Shown one piece after another: positions 6,458 to 12,101 of a stretch of DNA of 12,101 nt (the first letter of the stretch is position 1; every line of letters starts with the position of its first letter). Made by a program: the position numbers and the translations under genes. A model generated the notes under the pieces. It was not told the DNA's origin and did no database searches. It worked only from the letters and a program-made list of their open reading frames with translations. The stretch comes from CAYOEZ01 sp964402955 (lineage in GTDB: Bacteria; Chloroflexota; DTOL01; DAOUCN01). Where the stretch lies: NCBI GenBank assembly GCA_964402955.1, contig CAYOEZ010000149.1, forward strand, positions 1 to 12,101, in the 5' to 3' direction.

Positions 6458-6757
6458 TCACCCTGACTTGCGCGCTGCTCTGACTCTGGCTCGCCTGGCC
6501 TTTGTCCAGTATGTGTCGCGGAAAGCCTCGATTTGTGCCCAGGTAAGAAGCCGGCGCCACTTTTCATAGGCCTCGTTAAACAGTTTGTGATCATGCATCT
6601 GCTCGGGCGTGGCCAGCTTCTCACCATAGTACGATGTGAGCATTTCGCACATGCTGCAATAATCGAAAGGGGCTTCGATATGGTTGATCTGGCACTCAGG
6701 GCAGGTTGCCTCGGCATCGCTCGATACGGGCATAGCCGTCTGTGCGTTGCTTGTCAT
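6458..6757 (-). CDS. Uncharacterised 99-aa Cys4 (zinc-ribbon-like) protein
   Basis: I do not recognise this gene. The product has a disordered, Ala/Thr/Ser-rich first 17 residues, then two CxxC knuckles (CPEC at 19-22 and CSMC at 34-37) spaced by 11 residues, which should bind one zinc ion or possibly an iron-sulfur centre. A hydrophilic helical half rich in Trp and Tyr follows (YEKWRRLLTWAQIEAFRDTYW, about 64-84), and an Arg/Lys/Ala-rich tail. No membrane segment or signal peptide is visible. The ATG at 6757 has GGGAG seven bases upstream and sits about 25 nt after the predicted start of transcription, so this is the first gene of the nuo transcript. That position suggests a link to respiratory complex expression or assembly, but this is only contextual. 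The coding status is well supported by promoter, ribosome site and motif. Confidence 0.8.
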   Translation of the reverse strand: MTSNAQTAMPVSSDAEATCPECQINHIEAPFDYCSMCEMLTSYYGEKLATPEQMHDHKLFNEAYEKWRRLLTWAQIEAFRDTYWTKARRARVRAARKSG

Positions 6758-6789
6758 TGTCGTTCTCCCAGGGAGGGACTACAGGGTTT

Positions 6790-6818
6790 ATTATAACATC
6801 GCGCTGTAGGCGCGTCAA
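6790..6818 (-). promoter_or_regulatory. Strong extended -10 promoter of the nuo operon
   Basis: On the minus strand TTGACG (6813-6818) lies 17 bp from a perfect TATAAT (6790-6795), and a TG one base before the -10 gives the extended form TGTTATAAT. It is among the best-matching promoters in the window and would begin transcription near 6783. It should drive the Cys4 gene and the whole nuoA-H-J-DUF4160-DUF2442-K-L run. Confidence 0.88.
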
Positions 6819-6912
6819 GTATCTTGTATGTTGGACACTCCGTTGTCTCCAAACCTGAACAGAGGGTAGCGGTCCACACCATAAACGTGAACGGATTCAA
6901 CAGGGTTGCCCA

Positions 6913-6941
6913 TTGCGCAGCCGGCGTAAAAGCGTTAGAAT
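6913..6941 (+). promoter_or_regulatory. Probable promoter of the menA-like gene
   Basis: TTGCGC (6913-6918) and TAGAAT (6936-6941) are spaced by 17 bp. Transcription would start near 6948, giving a leader of about 28 nt with AGGA (6964-6967) as the ribosome site. It is divergent from the nuo promoter, with about 95 bp between the two -35 boxes. Confidence 0.65.
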
Positions 6942-6975
6942 ATGACTTGCATAAACATATACCAGGAATGGGCTG

Positions 6976-7914
6976 ATGAAACAGGCACACAAGGTTTGGC
7001 ATGTTATCGCCGCTGGTCGCCTCTATTTTCTCGCCGGCGGCATCTTGATGTATGCTCTCGGGGCGGGAACTGCTTGGTATGAAAGGGGGAGTCTGGCCAC
7101 GACGCCGTTGCTGGTTGGGTTACTTGTGGTGCTAATGGTACAGATGATGACGAATTATGTCAATGAATACTGGGATAGCGGCGACGATGCCCGTGTGTCC
7201 CTACGCACGCCGTTTTCCGGAGGCAGTGGTGTGGCCGCTGCCGGGCAGATCAGCGCCCAAACGCTCTACCGGGTGGCCGCGGCCTGCGCCGTGGCGGGCG
7301 CCCTGCTGACACTTGCCCTGGGTGTCGCCGGTCATCTATCATGGCTCTCGCTGTTGCTCGTCATGTTGGCGGCCTGTGGCGGCATCGCCTACTCGCAGCC
7401 TCCGTTTCGCCTGGTGGCGCGTGGTGTGGGAGAACTGTGCGCTGCCATGATCGTCTGCTTCTTGACCCCGCTCCTTGCCTATTCTCTTCAGGCGGATGGC
7501 GTCTCGCGGCTTGTTGTGCTGACTTGTCTTCCCGTCGTGGCCATGCAGTTCGCCATGCTGCTGGCCATAGAGTTCCCCGACTATGACGCAGACCTCGTCA
7601 CGGGTAAGCGCAATCTCGTGGTGCGCATGGGACCGGCGAAAGCGGCCTGGCTGTATGACGGGGTGCTCGTGCTTGCCTTTCTCCTGGCCGCGCTCAGTGT
7701 CCGAGGGGGCGCGCCAGTGTGGGCGGAGCTGCTGCCAGAGGCGATGTTGCCTGTTGCGCTGCTGCAGATGTGGCTGGTGCGCAGGGTGACACGGGGCGAC
7801 CGGAAGAAGACGCCGCTCATGGCGTTTCTCGGCGTCGCTCTGTTTGTCGTGTTTGCTAGCTTGCAGGTGGCGGGGATTCTTCTTCCGTTGCTACGCAGCG
7901 GCTATGGTACGTAG
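6976..7914 (+). CDS. menA: UbiA-family prenyltransferase, probably 1,4-dihydroxy-2-naphthoate polyprenyltransferase
   Basis: UbiA-family enzymes are membrane proteins that attach a polyprenyl chain to an aromatic ring; the MenA branch makes demethylmenaquinone. The 312-aa protein has about eight to nine hydrophobic segments and both aspartate-rich motifs. The first is NYVNEYWDSGDD (residues 60-71), with Glu64 where many relatives have Asp. The second is EFPDYDADLVTGKRNLVVRMG (199-219), with Asp202, Asp204 and Asp206 and the GKR-x-L-x-VR-x-G pattern typical of MenA. These bind Mg-diphosphate in studied homologues. The ATG at 6976 has AGGA eight bases upstream. Its divergent neighbour is complex I, whose electron acceptor would be the product quinone. 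Other UbiA members cannot be excluded, so the gene symbol is tentative. The last 13 bp overlap the convergent DNRLRE gene. Confidence 0.82.
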   Translation: MKQAHKVWHVIAAGRLYFLAGGILMYALGAGTAWYERGSLATTPLLVGLLVVLMVQMMTNYVNEYWDSGDDARVSLRTPFSGGSGVAAAGQISAQTLYRVAAACAVAGALLTLALGVAGHLSWLSLLLVMLAACGGIAYSQPPFRLVARGVGELCAAMIVCFLTPLLAYSLQADGVSRLVVLTCLPVVAMQFAMLLAIEFPDYDADLVTGKRNLVVRMGPAKAAWLYDGVLVLAFLLAALSVRGGAPVWAELLPEAMLPVALLQMWLVRRVTRGDRKKTPLMAFLGVALFVVFASLQVAGILLPLLRSGYGT

Positions 7915-10898
7915 GTGACCACGAGCTTGGGGCGGAAAGACGGATTGGCATATTCTGAGGAGCGCAGGATGTACTCCGCGCCGCCGCTGCCGGGGCCGGC
8001 CAGCAGGATGCCCCTGTTGGCGGCAGGATTGGCAACCCATAGGGCGACGAGGCTGCGCAGGTCAAAATCGCACCCCGTGTCGGCCGGGCGCAGCGTTTGC
8101 TGCGCAGCAGGCTGAGGGTTGCGGTCCGTGGCCGCGCTGGCGCCCTGCCCTGCCCAGAGCGATCCTGCAGCCGCCTGGTTCCATGTTGCTTGATCGGCAA
8201 TCCAGGAGCGCAGCATCGCATGAACTGTGACGGTGAGAGGCAGACTGGTCTGGGTTTGGCCGTCAACAAAGAAGCTGAGATTGGCCGTGAGTATGGTGGC
8301 GGTCGGTGGGATGAGTGAGACATCGACTTGCAGCAGGCCAACGCGCCGGTTATCTGCTCGCACAGCCATTACGTCGCTGCCCCCGAACTTGATTGTCGCG
8401 TCGCCCGCATTGTAATTGCTGATATAAGTGTCCTGCACGCCGGCAAATGATGGCAATGGACTTGCGCCCTGACGGAAGACGATCGTGAGCGGAACGCGCG
8501 TCGGCGTGAGGGTGACAGTGGCCGTGGTGGTAACAGTGGCCGTCTGTGTGGCGGTTGCTGCCGGCAGTGGGGTTTCCGTCGCTGTCGCTGATGCCGTGGC
8601 TGTGGCCGTTTCGGTTGGCGTCGCAGTCGCCGTCGGCGGGATGGTAGGCGTGACTGTCGGCGTCTCTGTTTGCGGAGGCTCGAATTGCGATATGATCAGC
8701 GGCAGGTAGGTATAGGCACGCGTTGCTGTGGCTGTCGGCGTGCGTGTGCGCGATGGCGTCGGCGTTGGGCCAGATGGTACAGTGTAGACAACGGTCAGCC
8801 GGGGCCGGTAGATCGCTCCCTGGCCGACACTATAGTGCGAGGAGATGAAGTCATAACTGACCTGTGGCCCGGCCATACCTTTCAGGATCACCCCAAAGTT
8901 GTCATCGGGGGATGAGACCCATTGCGTCGCCATAGTGGTGATGTCGAAATCGTACCAATCGTTGCGCGTACTGATGCGGCGCGTATCATCAGGCGTGACA
9001 GCCCGGTCTATACCCAGACCATTGGCTCCGGGAAGCGCCCACTGGATGGTACTGGTCGTGTTCATCCAGGTCGCCTCCATGTCTGTCCACGTACGGAGCA
9101 GCCGGTAGGCGCTGATCGTCATCGGATAGCCATTGCTGGCGCCATCCGTGAAGAGCGCCAGGTGTGCGCTTTGCACGGTTACCCACGGAGGGATGCTCGA
9201 CAGATCGAAGCTTAAGAGTGCTGCTCGCGTGTCGTTGGCGCCAACTGTCACAATCGGGTCTTGCCCGTAGTTGGCTGTCAGGTCGCCCTCGCGGCTGACA
9301 TAGGTATCTCGCATCTGCCTGTAGCCGGCGTCGGGGCGTTGGCCGTATTGGAACACGACCACTGTGGACGCGGCTGACGGCGTCGCCGTGGAGGTCGGTG
9401 TTCGTGTGGGTGTATGAGTCTCCGTCGCGGCCGGTGTTGGCCCTTCGGGCACAGCGTAGACAATCTGCAATTTGGGACGCAAGGCAGGATTCGCAAGATA
9501 GTGTGAGGCAACCAGACTGTATTCCACCTGTGGGCCGCTGCCGGCCTTGAGGATGATGCCATAGTTACTGTCGGGTGTAGCCAGCCAATCTTGGGCAAGT
9601 CTGGTCACGTCCCAGTCGGTCCAGACGCCCGTAACGTTGAGACTTGTGCTGGCAAATGCGGCGGCGCTACGGTCGGTGCTTAGCCCATTGGCGCCGGGGA
9701 AGGCCCAGCGCTGACCAAAAGCCGCAAGGTTCCATGTTGCTTCCATGTCTGCCCATGGGCGCAACATACGATGTGTGCTGATGGGTAGCGGGTTGATATT
9801 GGTGCGCGATTGGCTGTACAGGCTGATTGTGGCGCTGTAGACATAGGCGTACGACGGGATGTTGGGCAGATCGAAGCGTATCAGGGTGGCGCGATGGTCA
9901 TTGGAACGCAAACGTAAGGCTGCATCGGCGCCATAGTTGCGGTCAGGATCGCCGAAGTCGCTGATAAACGTGTCGTGCGTTCCGCCATACTGTGGCGGGC
10001 TGACAAGTTGCTGAAAGACAACCGTTGTTGGCGCGCCATAGACAGTGGTTGGGGTGGCCGTGGGTGAGCCGGCTCCAGCCGGCGTGTAGTTGACGCTGAG
10101 CCGGGGACGAACGGTGGGCTCGTCGGCGTAGTTGGCTGAGCGCACGGTGTATTGATCGCCAAACTGGCCGGGGCGGCGGCCGCTGTCTTGCGCTGCGGCG
10201 AGAACGACGTTGCCGGCCTTGATAATCAGACCATGATTACTGGCCGGATCGGCCACCCACATCCGTACCAGGTTGGTGATATCAATGTCCATCCAGACGC
10301 CTGTTGTGCTCAGACTTGCACTGCCAGCAGGCACACTGCCGCGGTCGACAGATGGGCTGTTGCAACCCGCCAGCGTCCAAAGGTCGCTGGTTGTCGCGTT
10401 GTACCAGGATGCCTCCATCTCGGCCCAGGGCCGCAGGACGCGGTAGACGGACACGGGCAGATCGGCGGTCCCGTTTGGATGATCAGACACGAAGAGGCTG
10501 AGGGTTGCCTGGTCGATTGTATCACCGGCTGCCAGCTGTGGCAGGTCGAAGCGTAGCAAAGCAGCCTGTTGATCACCAGAGTAGAGAGCCAGTTGCGGCG
10601 CGTCGCCATAGTTGTTGTTCTCATCGCCCATGCGGCTGATGTACGTATCTGTGGCGCCGGCATAGTCAGCCGTGGGGCTGACGCCTTGCTGGTAGGCGAT
10701 TTGCAGCGACGACGGGCGCGGGATACGGGCGGGAGCAGCCAGCGGCGCGCTGAGGGAGAACGTGGCAAGAAGCATGGCCAGGCTGACCGATCCCAGGCAA
10801 ACAAGAACAAGACGGCGACCAGTCCACGCCAGAGACTGGCGGTGGCCCTGGATACCCGAGAGGAGAGTGATGTCTGTCCCCCTGAACATCTGCCGCAC
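7902..10898 (-). CDS. Secreted four-domain DNRLRE-repeat surface protein with Pro/Thr-rich linkers
   Basis: The 998-residue product has a Sec-type signal (Arg-rich start, hydrophobic core about 30-50, likely cleavage near the APLAAPA stretch around 51-57). Four DNRLRE-type domains follow, at about residues 83-272, 308-482, 530-706 and 823-997. Each repeats the same order of motifs: DTYIS..GD...NYG, LLRFDLP.IP, LRPWADMEATW, PGANG..DR, a W..WDIT..A..W segment, NxGIILKAG and RPKL.VVY. Linkers are at 273-292, 484-512 and 708-802; the last is the longest, almost pure Thr/Ala/Pro, and contains YLPLI (731-735). DNRLRE domains occur in bacterial exoproteins, often beside cell-wall or glycan-binding domains; no catalytic domain is visible. 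The start is a GTG at 10898 or an ATG at 10889, both with weak ribosome sites. The family is clear, the ligand unknown. Confidence 0.9.
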   Translation of the reverse strand: MRQMFRGTDITLLSGIQGHRQSLAWTGRRLVLVCLGSVSLAMLLATFSLSAPLAAPARIPRPSSLQIAYQQGVSPTADYAGATDTYISRMGDENNNYGDAPQLALYSGDQQAALLRFDLPQLAAGDTIDQATLSLFVSDHPNGTADLPVSVYRVLRPWAEMEASWYNATTSDLWTLAGCNSPSVDRGSVPAGSASLSTTGVWMDIDITNLVRMWVADPASNHGLIIKAGNVVLAAAQDSGRRPGQFGDQYTVRSANYADEPTVRPRLSVNYTPAGAGSPTATPTTVYGAPTTVVFQQLVSPPQYGGTHDTFISDFGDPDRNYGADAALRLRSNDHRATLIRFDLPNIPSYAYVYSATISLYSQSRTNINPLPISTHRMLRPWADMEATWNLAAFGQRWAFPGANGLSTDRSAAAFASTSLNVTGVWTDWDVTRLAQDWLATPDSNYGIILKAGSGPQVEYSLVASHYLANPALRPKLQIVYAVPEGPTPAATETHTPTRTPTSTATPSAASTVVVFQYGQRPDAGYRQMRDTYVSREGDLTANYGQDPIVTVGANDTRAALLSFDLSSIPPWVTVQSAHLALFTDGASNGYPMTISAYRLLRTWTDMEATWMNTTSTIQWALPGANGLGIDRAVTPDDTRRISTRNDWYDFDITTMATQWVSSPDDNFGVILKGMAGPQVSYDFISSHYSVGQGAIYRPRLTVVYTVPSGPTPTPSRTRTPTATATRAYTYLPLIISQFEPPQTETPTVTPTIPPTATATPTETATATASATATETPLPAATATQTATVTTTATVTLTPTRVPLTIVFRQGASPLPSFAGVQDTYISNYNAGDATIKFGGSDVMAVRADNRRVGLLQVDVSLIPPTATILTANLSFFVDGQTQTSLPLTVTVHAMLRSWIADQATWNQAAAGSLWAGQGASAATDRNPQPAAQQTLRPADTGCDFDLRSLVALWVANPAANRGILLAGPGSGGAEYILRSSEYANPSFRPKLVVTYVP
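8493..8777 (-). repeat. Low-complexity Thr/Ala/Pro linker coding region
   Basis: This stretch encodes the 95-residue linker between DNRLRE domains 3 and 4. On the plus strand it reads as degenerate repeats of GTxGCxGT and similar, which produces a meaningless Val/Ala-rich plus-strand frame. The segment 8694-8708 encodes YLPLI, the only hydrophobic patch inside it. Confidence 0.85.
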
Positions 10899-10908
10899 CG
10901 TGTGCGGC
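10892..10908. other. 7-bp hairpin over the DNRLRE gene start
   Basis: GCCGCAC (10892-10898) pairs perfectly with GTGCGGC (10902-10908) around a 3-nt loop. The GTG start at 10898 lies inside the stem and the alternative ATG at 10889 lies just beyond it, so the structure may limit initiation or favour the ATG. Confidence 0.4.
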
Positions 10909-10966
10909 CCTTTGTGCAGTCTCCACGACGCAGCGTGTAGTATCGCACATCAACATGAAAGCGCGA

Positions 10967-10997
10967 TGAACAAAAGGGCGCTGCTGCGTGAACAAAA
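10967..10997. repeat. Direct repeat TGAACAAAA, 22-bp period
   Basis: TGAACAAAA occurs at 10967-10975 and again at 10989-10997, each preceded by a GCG context, so the centres are 22 bp apart, about two helical turns. They lie in the predicted untranslated leader of the DNRLRE gene. Tandem binding sites are possible; chance is not excluded. Confidence 0.4.
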
Positions 10998-11027
10998 TGT
11001 CATCTGCCGCTGATTGTCGCCCTCCTG

Positions 11028-11056
11028 AGTATAACGTATCTCAGTATCAGGTGCAA
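11028..11056 (-). promoter_or_regulatory. Sigma70-type promoter of the DNRLRE gene
   Basis: On the minus strand TTGCAC (11051-11056) is 17 bp from TATACT (11028-11033). Transcription would begin near 11021, directly at an AGGAGG (11021-11026), and leave an unusually long leader of about 120 nt before the GTG/ATG start. The leader contains a 17-codon open frame starting at 11003 that I do not claim is translated. Confidence 0.7.
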
Positions 11057-11068
11057 GTCTTGGATCTT

Positions 11069-11138
11069 GCCGCGGATAGACACAGATGAACACGGATCAA
11101 GAAACGCAAATCCGTGTTCATCTGTGTCTATCCGCGGC
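11069..11138. repeat. Perfect 29-bp inverted repeat (REP/MITE-like palindrome)
   Basis: Arms 11069-11097 and 11110-11138 are exact reverse complements around a 12-nt loop. Each arm is built of 10-bp units: in the right arm ATCYGYG begins at 11110, 11120 and 11130. The element lies alone between two divergent promoters in a 315-bp gap with no gene. It resembles, from memory, dispersed 'ATCCGTGTTCATCTGTGT' type repeats seen in many environmental bacterial genomes; I cannot check copy number here. The rest of the gap holds only the two promoters and the DNRLRE leader. Confidence 0.92.
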
Positions 11139-11182
11139 TAATATCCCAACCCACAGGTGACCGATGACCGTCACGCGCCCTC

Positions 11183-11212
11183 TTGACGGCTACCGTACTC
11201 AGGTTCTATAAT
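11183..11212 (+). promoter_or_regulatory. Promoter of cobO, positioned for a leaderless mRNA
   Basis: TTGACG (11183-11188) and a perfect TATAAT (11207-11212) are 18 bp apart. The usual 6-8 nt step to the first transcribed base lands on 11219-11220, which is the ATG at 11220. No ribosome site is present between the -10 and the gene. Confidence 0.85.
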
Positions 11213-11219
11213 CATGATC

Positions 11220-11759
11220 ATGACAACACAAAAAACGCAACACAAGAAGAGCGACGTCATTGTGCACACGGGCAACGGCAAGGGCAAGACAACTGCGGCC
11301 CTTGGCGTTGTGCTGCGCGCCTCGGGCTATGGACACAAGATTCTCGTCGTACAGTTTATCAAGGGCGCCTGGCACTACGGGGAGATGGATGCTCTGGAGC
11401 GCATCGCCAACGTGGAGTTGATGCGGGTGGGAAAGGGGTTTGTCGGCATTCTCGATGACAAGCTGCCGTTCTCCGAGCATCAGGCCGCCGCACGTGCGGG
11501 CCTGGCTGAGGCGCGCGCGAAGATCATGGCCGGGCAATATGATCTCGTCGTGCTCGACGAGGTCAACAATGCAGTGGCCATGAACTTGCTGCCCCTGGAC
11601 GATGTGCTCGATGTGGTGGAGAATCGGCCCACGCAGACCTCGATCATTCTGACAGGCCGCAACGCCCATCCTCGGCTGCTGGCGCTGGCCGATTTTGTGA
11701 CCGAGATGCGCGATGTCAAACACCCGTCCGGCGCCTTCCGCAAGGGCATCGGCTTCTAG
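11220..11759 (+). CDS. cobO: Cob(I)yrinic acid a,c-diamide adenosyltransferase (corrinoid adenosyltransferase)
   Basis: This cytoplasmic enzyme transfers the 5'-deoxyadenosyl group of ATP to cobalt in corrinoids during B12 coenzyme synthesis or salvage (BtuR/CobO/CobA type). Visible are the P-loop HTGNGKGKTTAALG (residues 16-29), VVQFIKG (43-49), the Walker B-like YDLVVLDEVNNA (107-118), and LTGRNAHPRLLALADFVTEM (144-163). The tail HPSGAFRKGIGF is shorter than the usual HP..-GI-AQ-GIE ending. Two in-frame ATGs exist, at 11214 and 11220. Because the -10 box ends at 11212, the first would lie upstream of the transcript start, so I use 11220, giving 179 aa. A strong terminator follows, so the gene is monocistronic. 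No other B12 genes are in the window and no cobalamin riboswitch is visible upstream. Confidence 0.93.
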   Translation: MTTQKTQHKKSDVIVHTGNGKGKTTAALGVVLRASGYGHKILVVQFIKGAWHYGEMDALERIANVELMRVGKGFVGILDDKLPFSEHQAAARAGLAEARAKIMAGQYDLVVLDEVNNAVAMNLLPLDDVLDVVENRPTQTSIILTGRNAHPRLLALADFVTEMRDVKHPSGAFRKGIGF

Positions 11760-11768
11760 TCGTGCAGA

Positions 11769-11825
11769 AAACAAAGACTCCTGCCTGCGCAGTAATGAGG
11801 GCTGCGGCGGCAGGAGTTTGTTTTT
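11769..11825 (+). terminator. Rho-independent terminator of cobO
   Basis: ACTCCTGCC (11777-11785) pairs with GGCAGGAGT (11809-11817), followed by TTGTTTTT. An upstream AAACAAA can extend the stem against the T-run. The hairpin starts about 17 bases after the cobO stop and could act in both directions. Confidence 0.88.
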
Positions 11826-11911
11826 ACCCAGAATATGGCAGAGCGAACGGTGTATCCCCGATCAGGTGCGGATTTGTCATGTGCCCACTGCAAAAAGGTC
11901 TGGACGGACCC

Positions 11912-11993
11912 GTCATTGCGAGCGGAGCGATCTCCCCCGTTTCGCGCCACAACGGAGATTGCTTCGTCGCAAAGGGCGCTCCTACTCAGAAAC
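11912..11993. repeat. Dispersed CATTGCGAG-type palindromic repeat, copy A (degenerate)
   Basis: The copy opens with GTCATTGCGAGCG and GATCTCC and has an inner GGAGATTGCTTCGTCGC near 11954-11970 followed by GCGCTCCT. This is the same left-arm, core, right-arm plan as copy B, but the right end has decayed. It holds no gene. The 11826-11911 stretch before it shows nothing I can identify. Confidence 0.8.
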
Positions 11994-12001
11994 TCCCCAC
12001 T

Positions 12002-12089
12002 GTCATTGCGAGCGTCCTTTGCGAAGCAATCTCCTTTGCACGCGGTGGGGGAGACTGCTTCGTCGCTGAGGAGCGCTCCTCGCAGAGAC
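12002..12089. repeat. Dispersed CATTGCGAG-type palindromic repeat, copy B
   Basis: GTCATTGCGAG at 12002 is nearly the reverse complement of CTCGCAGAGAC ending at 12089, and GCGAAGCAATCTCC is matched by GGAGACTGCTTCGTCGC further in, so the unit is an imperfect palindrome of about 88 bp. It lies 8 bp from copy A in the same orientation, and the contig ends 12 bp later. Repeats of this sequence are known, from memory, in many copies in diverse bacterial genomes. Confidence 0.85.
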
Positions 12090-12101
12090 AGTTTCTGCCC
12101 T

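Noticed and set aside
6348..6560. 71-residue N-terminal extension of nuoA
   Set aside because: The extension is unlike NuoA, overlaps the Cys4 protein gene in another frame, and the internal ATG at 6347 has a strong ribosome site and gives the normal family length.
8485..8709. Val/Ala-rich plus-strand open frame
   Set aside because: It is the reverse complement of the Thr/Ala/Pro linker of the DNRLRE gene and has no other support.
10310..10948. 212-codon minus-strand frame overlapping the start of the DNRLRE gene
   Set aside because: It is a frame-shifted shadow rich in Arg, Ser and Pro, with no domain and no ribosome site. The DNRLRE frame carries the signal peptide and repeats.
11069..11138. 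The 29-bp inverted repeat as a transcription terminator
   Set aside because: No T-run follows either arm, and no gene ends there; both flanking genes start outward from this region.
11713..12069. 118-codon plus-strand open frame at the contig end
   Set aside because: It overlaps the end of cobO, runs through the terminator and both CATTGCGAG repeats, and has no ribosome site or protein-like composition.
11912..12089. CRISPR array
   Set aside because: There are only two long imperfect palindromic copies separated by 8 bp, with no short regular spacers and no cas genes.
1..12101. tRNA or rRNA genes and insertion sequences
   Set aside because: I saw no tRNA-like TTC-A arm with flanking acceptor stem, no rRNA signature, and no transposase frame anywhere in the window.

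Overview
The window looks like one assembled contig, probably from an uncultured member of the Chloroflexota (Anaerolineae or a relative). That placement is an inference. It rests on a giant secreted DNRLRE-repeat protein with Pro/Thr-rich 'TPTATPT' linkers and a 'YLPLI' motif, a rearranged complex I operon, and dispersed CATTGCGAG-type repeats. Base composition is moderately GC-rich. Six promoters of the -35/-10 (sigma70-like) type can be read directly.

Layout. Positions 1-518 (minus) hold the start of a sugar-nucleotide epimerase/decarboxylase gene whose 3' part degenerates in what looks like error-rich contig-end sequence. Next is def (peptide deformylase, minus, 663-1280) with its own promoter. 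From about 6785 down to 1363 (minus) runs an operon headed by an unrecognised 99-aa four-cysteine protein. It continues with complex I membrane subunits nuoA, nuoH, nuoJ, a two-gene DUF4160/DUF2442 cassette, nuoK and nuoL, and closes with a hairpin terminator. nuoB, C, D and I are absent between A and J, and nuoM/N do not follow L in this orientation. Divergent from this operon is a MenA/UbiA-type prenyltransferase (plus, 6976-7914), plausibly making the menaquinone that complex I reduces. It converges with, and overlaps by 13 bp, a 998-codon secreted surface protein of four DNRLRE-type domains (minus, 7902-10898). A 315-bp divergent intergenic region follows, carrying a perfect 29-bp inverted repeat between two strong promoters. 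Then come cobO (corrinoid adenosyltransferase, plus), apparently read from a leaderless mRNA, a strong rho-independent terminator, and two copies of an 80-90-bp dispersed palindromic repeat at the contig end.

Functionally the centre of the window is respiratory: NADH:quinone oxidoreductase membrane-arm subunits beside a quinone prenyltransferase. I do not see a clearly new multi-gene system. The most unusual items are the toxin-antitoxin-like DUF4160/DUF2442 pair inside the nuo operon, the uncharacterised Cys4 protein that leads the operon, the leaderless cobO arrangement, and the 29-bp palindrome built of 10-bp units.
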